Shown: positions 1-10,299, counted from the first letter of the stretch. The stretch is 64,000 nucleotides of DNA from Argyresthia goedartella (GCA_949825045.1 OX463810.1:31940201-32004200); one strand, 5' to 3'. A program made the numbers and translations. Notes: generated by a model from the sequence alone, not told the origin.

Positions 1-10
1 AACACATTTA

Positions 11-51
11 TAGTGTTGTAGTTTGAGCAAAAGGCTCAAACTACAACACTA
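11..51. repeat. Perfect 18-bp hairpin
   Basis: Positions 11-28 and 34-51 are exact reverse complements with a 5-nt loop. No gene is attached. It could be the end of a foldback element or a template-switch product. The pairing is read directly; the origin is unknown. Confidence 0.8.
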
Positions 52-72
52 TGGTATCAAAGATAATATATA

Positions 73-424
73 TATGATATATATGTGGCAGGCAAATTGT
101 AAGATTCCACATTTTACAAGGGGCGTCGTCCGTTTACAAACGCGCGCTGCTATGTAATATGCCGAAGGCAAATTGCAAATTGAAATTAAAATAGCAAATT
201 CTAAGGGCAAAACGCTGCGGCAGCTTAGGTAAAGAGGGTGAGCGAAGCGAAGCCTCGTTTATCCTTCGTGTTAGGTTGAACATGTAAGAACAACAAAACA
301 TACTAAAAACATAAAAGAGTGTCAATTTGCCTTCGGCATATTACATAGCAGCGCGCGTTTGTAAACGGACTACGCCGTTTGTAAAATGCTGAATCATACA
401 AATTGCCTGCAACATATATACGAG
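73..424. mobile_element. MITE-like element with about 100-bp terminal inverted repeats
   Basis: The stretch from about 73 to 173 is an imperfect reverse complement of about 324 to 424; a 44-bp block at 130-173 pairs almost perfectly with 324-368. The core (about 206-311) is not self-complementary but closely resembles a block at 44652-44763 inside a different foldback element. There is no coding capacity, so it is a non-autonomous DNA element of unassigned superfamily. Edges are approximate because no clear target duplication was seen. Confidence 0.7.
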
Positions 425-474
425 AATATCATGCAATTAAGAAAAAACATAGCTTTATTTTAAATTGTAGGTGA

Positions 475-1000
475 TAGCCATACAATTAACACTAGAAATC
501 GAAATAGGTTAGCACTACCATTATATAGACTACGTAAAATAGGCACATCATTCATGGGGCACTGTATTCGCTTCTACAATAAAATACCACAGGAATCATT
601 GATCCTTCCTGAAAAGAGGTTCAAAAACTATGTTAAAAATGAGCTGATAAGAATGTCCTATTATAGTATTAAGGAATACTTAGATGGCAAAACTGCATGG
701 TCCATACCATCTCAGCGCACAGAAATACGACGAGGGGCGATGCATCAAGTCTATCACTCGCCGGCGAATTTTCTTAGACAGAAACCAGTACCTGTTCTAA
801 AGTCACTTTTTTAAAAAGAAGGTATGGGGGAGTTTCTTGCCGTTTCTTCTTAACCCCGAGGCCCACCTTCCGAAACGGTGTAGTCTTTTTTTATATAAAA
901 AAATTTACTTGTAGTTATAAGTAAGTATAATTTTGACGTTGAATAAGATAATTTATTTATTTATATTCAATAAAAAATTGATTCTGATTCTGATTATGAA
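475..1000 (+). pseudogene. 3' end of a CR1-like non-LTR retrotransposon (5'-truncated)
   Basis: The frame from about 475 to 814 encodes the carboxyl tail of a LINE reverse transcriptase. The pattern NTRNRNRLALP, then GHCIRFYNKIP, then RFKNYV and YYSIKEYL is the usual C-terminal layout of CR1/Jockey-group ORF2 proteins. It is followed by a 3' UTR ending near 993 in a short TTGATTCTGATTCTGATT tract, like the microsatellite tails of CR1-type LINEs. The catalytic part is missing, as expected from 5' truncation during insertion. It cannot act on its own. The clade call is by motif memory only. Confidence 0.65.
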
Positions 1001-1296
1001 TGGACACTTAATTAGTGCCCGAAATATGAAATTTGTGCTCCCACGTGATTTAGAGATAAATGCGAAAAACACATTCACTCTGCTGGGAGAACGTTCTCCT
1101 AGATTTTTTTTAAAGAGACCTAGTTTATTGAAAGTTGAAGGGTAGGTAGCTTATATTTGTGCATAAATGTGCCCGAAGTGGGGAATTTGTGCCTCTTATA
1201 GGCGTTATTCATTTTTCAGCTGGGGTAACGTTTGAGGGTTTCTTTGCATCTCGGCAACGGCTGAACCTATGGATATGATATTTTGTACATTAGTTT
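995..1296 (+). repeat. Dispersed repeat, copy 1
   Basis: This stretch recurs in inverted orientation at 35636-35975 with roughly 85-90% identity by eye. Shared landmarks include CACTTAATTAGTGC, AACGTTCTC and GGGGTAACGTTTGAGGGTTT. No coding potential or terminal repeats were seen. It is an interspersed repeat of unknown class. Confidence 0.7.
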
Positions 1297-1440
1297 AGTT
1301 TGGAGCCCTCTCATTCTAGTTCTAAGACAATAGCGGATCTGCTGCTGACTAATTATTTACCAGAGGCAATTATAAGGAGAGCGACATCTTCGGGAGTAAA
1401 GTAAAAGGCTTGAGATGCGCGCGAATACTAGACTATACTA

Positions 1441-1572
1441 TAGTGTATATCTATAATAAGTATGTGCGGGTACTTGCATCTGTATACTACCGTCGTATGT
1501 TAATAAATCCAGTCTCGTTTACAAGGGCGTTTCAATCGAGTGCTAGTCCTCTATTTATTCCCAAACAGACCA
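1441..1572 (+). repeat. 5' LTR of Gypsy-1
   Basis: 132 bp, identical to 6128-6259. It starts TAGTGTATATC and ends CAAACAGACCA. The exact ends are set by comparison with the uninterrupted target copies downstream. Confidence 0.95.
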
Positions 1573-1609
1573 TTTGGCGACGATTAAGCTATCTAAACAG
1601 TGCTAAAAC

Positions 1610-4600
1610 GTGAACAAAATGCCGAACGACGATAAGAAAGTGTTGGTCACGAAAAATATTCCGGATTTGAGTGGTATACGAGAATTCAAGGTGAACGCTG
1701 ACCGCTGGTCGACTTACGTAAGCAGGTTGAAGGCGTGGTTCGAGCTTCAAGAGGTTGGCACGTCGATGTATTCTAAATATTTGGTTGCTGTTGTGGGAAC
1801 AGAAGCATTGGATCTTATAATCGACCTTTGTTACCCAGAGAAGCCCGAGGTAACTCACTTTGACACAATCGTGAAGTTAGTCGAAGATCACCTGTCTCCG
1901 AAGCGGTCGCTTATCGCGGAACGCATGATTTATCGTGCATGTAAACAAACGGAAGGAATGTCTATTACGGAGTATTTGGTGAAGTTGAAGAAGCTTAGTA
2001 AACCATGCAAGTTTGGGACGGTTGAATCTCTCAAAGAAAACTTGCGTGACCAATTTGTGTACGGTTTGGCAAGCGAACGAATAAAACAACGGTTGTTAGT
2101 CGAGGAGGACTTGACGTTCCAGCGCGCTTCTGAATTAGCGCTGTCGTTGGAGGCGGCAGTACGAGACTCAAGGTCAGGAGGTGGCGGCGAGGCCACGACC
2201 GAAGAAACCCGCGGTGAGGCGGTGTTCGCCGTGAGCGGCGCGGGGGCCGGGCAGCGCCCCCGACCCACGATCTCAGGCGGCGGCGGCGGTGGCGGCGCAG
2301 GGCGCGGCGGCCGCGGCGGCGGTGGCAGTGGCCGGGGCGGGCGCGGCTACTGGGCTCGTCGGTCAGCTCGTGGAGGAGCATCGAGCAGCGCCGCCCAACG
2401 CTGTTTTAGATGTGACGGCCAGCATCCAGCGGAACGTTGCCCTTTCATCGATAGCGAGTGTTATGTGTGTGGTGTAGCCGGTCATCTGGCGAAAATGTGT
2501 CGGTTGCGTAAGCATAAGTCTGTGCATCAAGTGAATGACGAATATGAAGACGCGGAATCGTCATCTTCTGGGTCTGACGGCAAAGAGCCATGTGTTTACC
2601 AATTAGGTGATAGAGATAGTGACGATCGATGGATCATTAAGTTATCGATAAATGGTACTCGTATTGATATGGAGGGTGATACAGGTTCCGCTGTGAGTGT
2701 TATCTCATACGGGACGTATAAAAAGTATTTTGACAAAAATAACTGTAAGTTGAGGCCGTGTGGTTCACATTTAAAAATGTATGGAGGTCAAAGGGTGAAA
2801 CCGAAAGGTGAGTTTATGTGTTCTGTACAGTTAAATGGTAAAACTGTAAATCACCTACCGTTACTGGTCATCGATAATGAGTTTAGCCCATCACTAGTAG
2901 GTCGTAATTGGATGAGAGTTTTTGACATTAAATTTCCAAACACGACAGGGGCTGTGGTAAACAGCATAGTACAGGTGCGATATCCGGATAACGGTGAGTT
3001 ACAAAAGTTACTGGTAAAGAAATTCCCAGATGTATTTCAATCAGGGATTGGTACATTCAATAAAGGTGTGATTCGTTTAGAGGTGATTGCGGGCGCGGAA
3101 CCGGTTTGGCGCCGGGCGCGGCCCGTGCCGCTGGCGCTGAGGCCGGCGGTGGAGCAGGAGCTGCGTCGGCTGCAGCGCGAGCGCATCATCACGCCCGTCG
3201 ACTGGAGCGAGTGGGGCACGCCCGTCGTGCCAGTCATGAAGAAGTCGGGGGAGGTAAGACTCTGTGGAGATTTCAAAACTACGCTCAATCCAGTGTTAGT
3301 GGACGACAAGTACCCCTTACCGAAGATCGAAGATATCTTTGCGTCGCTGCAGGGTGGTAAGTTGTTCAGTAAAGTCGATTTATCACAAGCTTATCAGCAG
3401 GTGCTATTAGAGGATGGCTCTAAAAAGTTGTGTACAATAGTTACATTACAGGGAATGTTTTGCTATAACAGATTACCATTCGGCGTTAAGTCAGCCCCGA
3501 GTAAATTTCAACGAATAATGGAAAAATTATTTAGAAGGAAGTTTGTTACTGTTTATTTGGATGATCTGTTGGTAAGTGGGGTCGATAATAATGATCATTG
3601 GCAGCGGTTGCTTGAAGTATTTAAGATATTGTCGGATTCTGGTTTGCGGGTGGCACCGAAGAAATGTAAATTCTTTCAAAAGTCCATTTCTTATTTAGGG
3701 TATATAATAGACGCAGAAGGTTTGAGAACAGAGATACCAAAAATTGATGCAATAAATAATACACCGGTACCGACAAACGTGAAAGAATTGAGAGCTTTCT
3801 TGGGGCTAGTTAATTATTACGGCAAATTTATACAAAATTTAAGCGATTGTCTCAGTCCATTATATGATTTATTGAAAGTTAAAAATACAAAATTTAACTG
3901 GACAGAAAAATGCGAAAAAGCATTTAATGAAGTAAAAAGTGCATTAGTTAGGGCGCCGGTACTGGCTCATTTTGATAGTTCGTTGCCGACACTGGTGACG
4001 TGTGACGCGTCGCCGTGCGGAGTGTCGGCCGTGCTGAGCCAGCGCGCGGCGGACGGGCGCGAGCGGCCCGTGCTGCATGCCTCGCGCACTCTCTCACCGG
4101 CTGAGAGGAATTACGCACAGATTTGTCGCGAGGGGCTCGCGATAATATTTGGAGTCACTAAATTTCATGATTATTTGTACGGCCGTCATTTTACTTTAAT
4201 AACGGATTGTAAACCGTTGGCGTCAATATTTCATGAAAAGAAAGGCATACCACTCATGGTAGCCGGTCGTCTTCAGAGGTGGGCGATTATTTTGGGGGCA
4301 TACGATTACGAAATTAAATGCATCGGAACAAAACACAATTGTTTGGCTGATAGTTTATCGCGCATACCGGTCATTGACCATGAAGATCACAGCCGAACTT
4401 ATTCCTACATAAATTTCGTTGAAAAATCATTACCGGTCGATTGGAAGCTAGTTGCAAAAGAATCTGGGACAGACCCAGTATTACGTAAACTGGTACAGGC
4501 AATTAAATTAAACTGGCAATATTGTAAAGACGCAGATTTGAAACAATATTTCGAGATAAAATCTTGTTTAAGTATTGAGCAAGGGTGCATATTATATGGC

Positions 4601-5881
4601 CATCGCATTGTAATACCATTGACATTACGCGGGGCAATTTTGAACATGATACACATGACTCATCAGGGCATAGTAAAGAGCAAAAATTTTGCTCGTAACT
4701 ATGTGTATTGGCCAGGTATTGACGGCGACATTGAGATCACGTGCCGCGCATGTGAGACGTGCGCGCGGGAGCGAGCGGCGCCGGCCGCGGCCACACTACA
4801 CCCGTGGGTGTGGCCACAGGAGCCATGGTACAGACTACACATTGACTTTTTCACAATATCGGGTAATACAGTATATTATTTAGTGGTAGTCGATGCCCAC
4901 TCCAAGTGGATTGAGGCATACCGAGTAGGCGGCACTTCAGCAAAATGTACAATTAGTAAACTGCAATGTTTATTTGGTCAATTCGGGTATCCACGGGAGT
5001 TGGTCTCCGACAATGGCCCGCCTTTTAGCGGTTACGAGTTTAAAGAGTACATGGTCAGCAAAGGAATCAAACATATATTAGTGACACCATACAAACCAAG
5101 TAGTAATGGTGCGGCAGAAAATGCCGTTAAAATAGTAAAAAATTACATCAAAAAGGCAATGCGGGAAAGTCAGGATATTGAGATATCCTTGCACAACTTT
5201 CTAATGATATATCGGTCCACCCCGCACAGTATAACGGGACGCACGCCCGCTAGCTTACTCCTGGGTCGTGACTTGCGCACGCAGTTTGATCTACTGCGAC
5301 CAAGTGCGAGTGACACAGTCATGGAGAGACAAGCTGCTCAAATCAGGGGTAAAGGGGGTAAGGAGCGGAACTTTGAAGAAGGAGAAACGGTTTTCTTTAA
5401 ATTGTTTAGGAAAAATAAATTTTCTTGGGAAAAGGGTATAATTAATGCAAGAAAGGGGCCAGTAACATATATTGTAAAGTATAAAAATTTAGAATATAAG
5501 AAACATGCAGATCAATTGTTCAAGGATGTAACGGAATGTTCGAATGATGATGGCGAAATAACAGATAGCTTCATGAGCCCAGGTACGCGTGCCACTGTGG
5601 AGTCACACAGTGAACCATCTGCAGGTAGGTCCGACGATGTGGAGCGTGACAGCGGCGCTGGCACCAGCACCGCGGCGCCGCCGGGAGCGAGCGCGGCGAC
5701 CACGTCGCCGGCGAGGGGCGCGAGGCTCAGCCCTGCCGGCGGCGGGACACCGGACACCATTCGACACCAGGTAGGAAGTCCGATGATTGTAGATAGATAT
5801 AACGATGATCAAGTAACGGCGGATCGTTCTAAACGGATACGGAAACCAGTAGAACGTTATGGTTTTCCAATTAGACAATAA
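1610..5881 (+). CDS. Gypsy-1 gag-pol polyprotein (1,423 aa, intact)
   Basis: One frame encodes the whole retrotransposon machinery, which copies element RNA and inserts the cDNA. In order: gag; a Gly/Arg-rich stretch (about residues 190-255); two zinc knuckles (CX2CX3HX4C near 264 and CX2CX4HX4C near 283); aspartic protease (DTGS near 356); reverse transcriptase with YLDD near 648; RNase H with CDASPCGVS near 798; integrase with HX3H/CX2C zinc binding near 1018-1050 and a D-D-E core (LHIDFF, SDNGPPF, AAENAV). The ATG at 1610 lies 37 bp past the LTR. No env frame follows. No stop or frameshift was seen, so it may be functional. GC-rich blocks (2160-2400, 3090-3240, 3990-4100, 4740-4810, 5640-5760) alternate with AT-rich ones. 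Confidence 0.95.
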   Translation: MNKMPNDDKKVLVTKNIPDLSGIREFKVNADRWSTYVSRLKAWFELQEVGTSMYSKYLVAVVGTEALDLIIDLCYPEKPEVTHFDTIVKLVEDHLSPKRSLIAERMIYRACKQTEGMSITEYLVKLKKLSKPCKFGTVESLKENLRDQFVYGLASERIKQRLLVEEDLTFQRASELALSLEAAVRDSRSGGGGEATTEETRGEAVFAVSGAGAGQRPRPTISGGGGGGGAGRGGRGGGGSGRGGRGYWARRSARGGASSSAAQRCFRCDGQHPAERCPFIDSECYVCGVAGHLAKMCRLRKHKSVHQVNDEYEDAESSSSGSDGKEPCVYQLGDRDSDDRWIIKLSINGTRIDMEGDTGSAVSVISYGTYKKYFDKNNCKLRPCGSHLKMYGGQRVKPKGEFMCSVQLNGKTVNHLPLLVIDNEFSPSLVGRNWMRVFDIKFPNTTGAVVNSIVQVRYPDNGELQKLLVKKFPDVFQSGIGTFNKGVIRLEVIAGAEPVWRRARPVPLALRPAVEQELRRLQRERIITPVDWSEWGTPVVPVMKKSGEVRLCGDFKTTLNPVLVDDKYPLPKIEDIFASLQGGKLFSKVDLSQAYQQVLLEDGSKKLCTIVTLQGMFCYNRLPFGVKSAPSKFQRIMEKLFRRKFVTVYLDDLLVSGVDNNDHWQRLLEVFKILSDSGLRVAPKKCKFFQKSISYLGYIIDAEGLRTEIPKIDAINNTPVPTNVKELRAFLGLVNYYGKFIQNLSDCLSPLYDLLKVKNTKFNWTEKCEKAFNEVKSALVRAPVLAHFDSSLPTLVTCDASPCGVSAVLSQRAADGRERPVLHASRTLSPAERNYAQICREGLAIIFGVTKFHDYLYGRHFTLITDCKPLASIFHEKKGIPLMVAGRLQRWAIILGAYDYEIKCIGTKHNCLADSLSRIPVIDHEDHSRTYSYINFVEKSLPVDWKLVAKESGTDPVLRKLVQAIKLNWQYCKDADLKQYFEIKSCLSIEQGCILYGHRIVIPLTLRGAILNMIHMTHQGIVKSKNFARNYVYWPGIDGDIEITCRACETCARERAAPAAATLHPWVWPQEPWYRLHIDFFTISGNTVYYLVVVDAHSKWIEAYRVGGTSAKCTISKLQCLFGQFGYPRELVSDNGPPFSGYEFKEYMVSKGIKHILVTPYKPSSNGAAENAVKIVKNYIKKAMRESQDIEISLHNFLMIYRSTPHSITGRTPASLLLGRDLRTQFDLLRPSASDTVMERQAAQIRGKGGKERNFEEGETVFFKLFRKNKFSWEKGIINARKGPVTYIVKYKNLEYKKHADQLFKDVTECSNDDGEITDSFMSPGTRATVESHSEPSAGRSDDVERDSGAGTSTAAPPGASAATTSPARGARLSPAGGGTPDTIRHQVGSPMIVDRYNDDQVTADRSKRIRKPVERYGFPIRQ

Positions 5882-6112
5882 ATAAATGAAAAGGTTCGGT
5901 TTCACCTAATTATAAATATAGGTATTAGTTTACTTTGCATTACTTTGATTATAAGGTGTATAGTTGTTAAGGAAGATAGTTGTCATTTATAGAAATAAAA
6001 TTATAATATTTGTCTAGATTTAATGTTGGCATTACACATAGCATTTAAACATAAAATTACATAAATAGGTAGATATTATTACTGTGTTATACTTTATTAT
6101 TTATCTTGTAAA

Positions 6113-6127
6113 CATGGGGGGAGATAA
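6113..6127 (+). other. Polypurine tract of Gypsy-1
   Basis: The run ATGGGGGGAGATAA sits directly before the 3' LTR, where plus-strand DNA synthesis of an LTR element is primed. Position and composition fit. Confidence 0.75.
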
Positions 6128-6259
6128 TAGTGTATATCTATAATAAGTATGTGCGGGTACTTGCATCTGTATACTACCGTCGTATGTTAATAAATCCAGT
6201 CTCGTTTACAAGGGCGTTTCAATCGAGTGCTAGTCCTCTATTTATTCCCAAACAGACCA
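6128..6259 (+). repeat. 3' LTR of Gypsy-1
   Basis: 132 bp, no differences from the 5' LTR by eye. It is preceded by a purine tract ending at 6127 and followed by the target duplicate TACTA. Confidence 0.95.
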
Positions 6260-7277
6260 TACTAGACTACTTTATTATAGGGAATCCTAGCTTATATACT
6301 AGGTTGGTACATGTTATTAATGACGTGCATAAGACATAGTGCGTGATGAATATAAATATACCTTATCTGTGACGGTCGTCAACTTATCTTAACATTACGT
6401 GAAAATATGACTAACATAGTCGACCGGCACAGATACTCCCCCTTTAGGGAAAAAAATAAATGAATGTACTTATAACAATGGAAAAAATCTAAGTTAGATA
6501 CCATAACAAACTTATCAACTGCAATAATAACTAGTAGTATTTTAATAAACATAAAATCAGATCTTAATTGTGCATACTTTAACTTAATCTATTTTTATAT
6601 ATAAGGAAAGTTATTGTTAAACAAAACTAGACAGTAATAGCGCATACTTCAACTTAATCTAAAGGTAATCTTACACGAATTAGAAAAATAAAGGAACTAC
6701 GGTTATGTGAATTCTACGTTAGTTTAAAGAATTACTTAATATTTACCTACAGGCAAGTCTTGTACCTGGCCGCACACTACATAAAATAAACTAAAAACTG
6801 GAAAACAGAAAAACACTAGGAAAATGGGGCTTCGCGGTTAGTAAACTAACCTAACCTATAACCTCAAAAAGATCCGCAGGAGAGTCGTCTGATGCTGCAG
6901 CCACCCATGTTTTTCAGGAATCGATGAGTCAATTTACATCGCACGTCGTTGAAGTTGTAATCACTGTTTGTTTATAATTGCGACCGTACCTACACAAGGA
7001 TGATTGTGCTGAATATATATATATATATATCTCTCTCTCTTCAGTGATTTGATTATTCTTCGTGCGATGTTCTTCCTGGATGATTTCAATATTCTTCTGA
7101 GGGCTGGAACGGCTTCCTATGTCTTGAACTTGAAAAAGCTGCTTGCTGTGAATGAACTTGCCGACGCGTTCGTTTCTGCTGGTGCGAGCTCCATTTTGAT
7201 GAATCAGCAGTCGGCTGACTATCGGTTCATTATTCTTGCGGTATCTCGAGTTCGATGCGGGAAATTTTCAGTTGAAA

Positions 7278-7436
7278 TTATTTGGCTTTTGGTCCGTTTT
7301 CAAATCTGGTCCGGTCATGGCTTGCTTGATGTTGTCTTGGTTGCCGAAGTCGGGGCTCGGCGATCTTGGACGAAGTGCTTCTTGCTTGCACTTCTAAGGT
7401 GGCAGCACACGGAGTTTTCTTCGCGGCTGGGTCCAT
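7278..7436 (-). CDS. Possible short gag-like remnant ORF (52 aa) in the non-autonomous LTR element
   Basis: The first ATG after the primer-binding-like site on the element's coding strand opens a 52-codon frame beginning MDPAAKKTPCAA. The same frame is present in the second internal copy at 8770-8928. No domain is recognised. Its position suits a decayed gag start, but it may simply be leader sequence. The longer plus-strand frame across the same DNA is antisense to the element. Confidence 0.3.
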   Translation of the reverse strand: MDPAAKKTPCAATLEVQARSTSSKIAEPRLRQPRQHQASHDRTRFENGPKAK

Positions 7437-7482
7437 GCTGCTATTACCGAAGGTTGCTGATGTTCAGAAGTCGGGTCACCAC

Positions 7483-7734
7483 TTTGCCAGAGGCAATTAT
7501 AAGGAGAGCGACATCTTCGGGAGTAAAGTAAAAGGCTTGAGATGCGCGCGAATACTAGACTATACTAGACTACTTTACTATAGGGAATCCTAGCTTATAA
7601 ACTAGTTTGGTACATGTTATTAATGACGTGCATAAGACATAGTGCGTGATGAATATAAATATACCTTATCTGTGACGGTCGTCAACTTATCTTAACATTA
7701 CGTGAAAATATGACTAACATAGTCGACCGGCACA
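7483..7734 (-). repeat. LTR 2 of the tandem non-autonomous element
   Basis: 252 bp, near-identical to 8975-9226 and to the rejoined first LTR. It is shared by both internal regions, as in tandem elements made by LTR-LTR recombination. It contains an uninterrupted version of the site where Gypsy inserted in LTR 1. Confidence 0.85.
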
Positions 7735-8319
7735 GATACTCCCCCCTTTAGGGAAAAAAATAAATGAATGTACTTATAACAATGGAAAAAATCTAAGTTA
7801 GATACCATAACAAACTTATCAACTGCAATAATAACTAGTAGTATTTTAATAAACATAAAATCAGATCTTAATTGTGCATACTTTAACTTAATCTATTTTT
7901 ATATATAAGGAAAGTTATTGTTAAACAAAACTAGATAGTAATAGCGCATACTTCAACTTAATCTAAAGGTAATCTTACACTAATTAGAAAAATAAAGGAA
8001 CTACGGTTATGTGAATTCTACGTAAGTTTAAAGAATTACTTAATATTTACCTACAGGCAAGTCTTGTACCTGGCCGCACACTACATAAAATAAACTAAAA
8101 ACTGGAAAACAGAAAAACACTAGGAAAATGGGGCTTCGCGGTTAGTAAACTAACCTAACCTATAACCTGAAAAAGATCCCCAGGAGAGTCGTCTGATGCT
8201 GCAGCCGCCCATGTTTTTCAGGAATCGATGAGTCAATTTACATCGCACGTCGTTGAAGTTGTAATCACTGTTTGTTTATAATTGCGACCGTACCTACACA
8301 AGGATGATTGTGCTGAATC

Positions 8320-8490
8320 AGCGTCAGCATTAAATCTCTAACCTTGGCTGTAGGCAGTCAATGATCTCGTACGTCATGTGTACGTGCGTGCTCTTCACTC
8401 TTGAGTGAATATTAAGTTGTCGATTGATGAAATTTGTGTGCCTAAAAACCTTGGGATTTGGCAACATAGGGCACATCTTGTTCACCAATT

Positions 8491-8500
<10 letters not shown>
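8320..8500. repeat. Segment present in one internal copy only, next to a TA/TC microsatellite
   Basis: Internal copy B (7735-8974) carries about 170 bp absent from copy A at 7011-7013, and both copies meet at a TATATA...TCTCTC tract (7013-7039; 8492-8530). Most simply copy A lost the segment by slippage or recombination at the microsatellite. Confidence 0.7.
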
Positions 8501-8526
<26 letters not shown>

Positions 8527-8974
8527 CTCTCTTCAGTGATTTGATTATTCTTCGTGCGATGTTCTTCCTGGATGATTTCAATATTCTTCTGAGGGCTGGA
8601 ACGGCTTCCTATGTCTTGAACTTGAAAAAGCTGCTTGCTGTGAATGAATTTACCGACGCGTTCGTTTCTGCTGGTGCGAGCTCCATTTTGATGAATCAGC
8701 AGTCGGCTGACTATCGGTTCATTATTCTTGCGGTAACTCGAGTTCGATGCGGGAAATTTTCAGTTGAAATTATTTGGCTTTTGGTCCGTTTTCAAATCTG
8801 GTCCGGTCATGGCTTGCTTGATGTCGTCTTGGTTGCCGAAGTCGGGGCTCGGCGATCTTGGACGAAGTGCTTCTTGCTTGCACTTCTAAGGTGGCAGCAC
8901 ACGGAGTTTTCTTCGCGGCTGGGTCCATGCTGCTATTACCGAAGGTTGCTGATGTTCAGAAGTCGGGTCACCAC

Positions 8975-9226
8975 TTTGCCAGAGGCAATTATAAGGAGAG
9001 CGACATCTTCGGGAGTAAAGTAAAAGGCTTGAGATGCGCGCGAATACTAGAATATACTAGACTACTTTATTATAGGGAATCCTAGCTTATAAACTAGGTT
9101 GGTACATGTTATTAATGACGTGCATAAGACATAGTGCGTGATGAATATAAATATACCTTATCTGTGACGGTCGTCAACTTATCTTAACATTACGTGAAAA
9201 TATGACTAACATAGTCGACCGGCACA
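8975..9226 (-). repeat. LTR 3 (5' LTR on the minus strand)
   Basis: 252 bp, ending on the plus strand in GACCGGCACA and directly abutting the target duplicate AATTA at 9227-9231. It differs from LTR 2 by only a few bases. It is the outer, 5' LTR of the array on the minus strand. Confidence 0.85.
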
Positions 9227-9639
9227 AATTAGTTCTCTTATTCATAAAAATAGCCTGAAATGAAGCAGAAATTCCATGTGGAAGCTCAGATAATTAACGA
9301 AAGCTGAAACCTTACCATATCAAATCACTACCTGGCCAAATTAAGTAGGCCACTAAAAAGCGGCCGCTGGATACATTGTGCCTACACTCCGAATTTGGTA
9401 CCATAACATCACCGTATGGCATCGAGTAGAATATTTAGTAGGGGATCATTGTTCGTTCAGCTCAATATCTGCCGCCCCATATGGGTAAAAGCGTGACAAT
9501 GACAACTTATTGATCAGAAAGTTATCGCAATTTTTGACGGATTACCTACGAAAATAATACACTCAGGAACATAAGTTCATAAGAAAAAGTTGTTTATATT
9601 AATGGTTACTAAGGCATTACGCAACGAAACGGGTACTCA

Positions 9640-9900
9640 TTTGTGATTCTTTAGTGAGACGTAATGAAACCGAACCGTGTTTGAAGATATTCATAACTGG
9701 TGATGAAAAGTGGATCACGTACGACAAGAACCTGCGAAAAAGGTCGTGGTCACAGGTCAATCAGACCGACTAGACTACTGTGGCAAAATCCGGGTTGACT
9801 CATCAGTGCGTCTGAACACATACCATTATATGGTCTGTGATTAGGAACAACTTCCCATAGACGTACAAGTTTTACTTATTACTTTAAATATCGCCACTAC
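9640..9900 (+). pseudogene. Mariner-like transposase relic
   Basis: Translation near 9685-9765 gives TGDEKWITYDKNLRKRSW, which matches the conserved mariner signature around the second catalytic aspartate. Stops and frameshifts break it on both sides (RNETEP upstream, TVAKSGLTHQ downstream are recognisable in order). It is an old, dead copy of a Tc1/mariner element. No terminal repeats or TA boundaries were identified. Confidence 0.8.
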
Positions 9901-10025
9901 ATGACTACTCCATGGATACGCTAAATACTCCAATTATTAACGAATGCGCTGGGCAGGCTAGTTGAATAAATCAGGATTTAGCAGGCAGCACTGAGCCCAT
10001 TGAAAGCATACGCGGAGTTAGGGAA

Positions 10026-10282
10026 CCTGCAGCCTTATGGCGTAACTCTCTGAAGTTCATAGCGTGTGTCTATGGTTCATCTCATGCTCATACAATTTCA
10101 TCGATTGCGGGGTATCAACGAAGGCTTCTAGGCTGCATTCAATGAGCTTGGGTTTGGTTTGGCCTCCATTATGATGCTACTTGCGTGATACCAATTTGAC
10201 AGATGAAGCTGGTGCAAGGTGTCAAACGTAAAAGTCTATATGAAGTTCATAGCTCAGACGACTTACGCCATAAGGCTGCAGG
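10026..10282. repeat. 20-bp perfect inverted repeat flanking about 217 bp
   Basis: 10026-10045 and 10263-10282 are exact reverse complements. Just inside each arm the word GAAGTTCATAGC recurs in direct orientation (10053 and about 10241). It could be a small non-autonomous element. No target duplication is obvious. Confidence 0.6.
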
Positions 10283-10299
10283 CCTCGACGACGTGCCAT

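Larger units (their letters stand above)
1441..6259 (+). mobile_element. Complete Gypsy LTR retrotransposon (Gypsy-1, mag-like)
   Basis: Two identical 132-bp LTRs (1441-1572 and 6128-6259) flank a single intact gag-pol frame. A 5-bp target duplication TACTA lies at 1436-1440 and 6260-6264, and the empty site survives in the neighbouring LTR copies at about 7555 and 9047. A primer-binding-like TGGCGACGATTAAG starts at 1575 and a purine tract (ATGGGGGGAGATAA) ends at 6127. Very short LTRs and one fused ORF fit the mag/K02A2.6-type Gypsy group. Identical LTRs and an open frame imply a recent insertion. Confidence 0.95.
1356..9226 (-). mobile_element. Tandem non-autonomous LTR retrotransposon (three LTRs, two internal regions)
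   Basis: Three copies of a 252-bp LTR lie at 1356-1440 plus 6265-6431 (split by a Gypsy insertion), at 7483-7734 and at 8975-9226. Read on the minus strand each LTR starts TGTGCCGG. A purine tract next to the 3' side (complement of 6432-6449 and 7735-7751) and a primer-binding-like TGGTGACCCGAC just after the 5' LTR (complement of 7470-7481) fix the orientation. Internal regions are only about 1.05 and 1.24 kb and carry no protease, RT or integrase, so the element depends on a relative. The whole array is flanked by AATTA at 1351-1355 and 9227-9231. The shared middle LTR suggests unequal recombination after a single insertion. Confidence 0.85.

Noticed and set aside
2031..2477. Arg/Ala-rich frames overlapping the Gypsy-1 gag region
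   Set aside because: They arise from GC-rich codons for the Gly/Arg stretch of gag in the main frame.
7049..7531. Plus-strand frames of 160 and 199 residues repeated at 7049-7531 and 8424-9023
   Set aside because: They are antisense to the LTR element, whose strand is fixed by its PBS and PPT. They are open in both copies only because the copies are similar.
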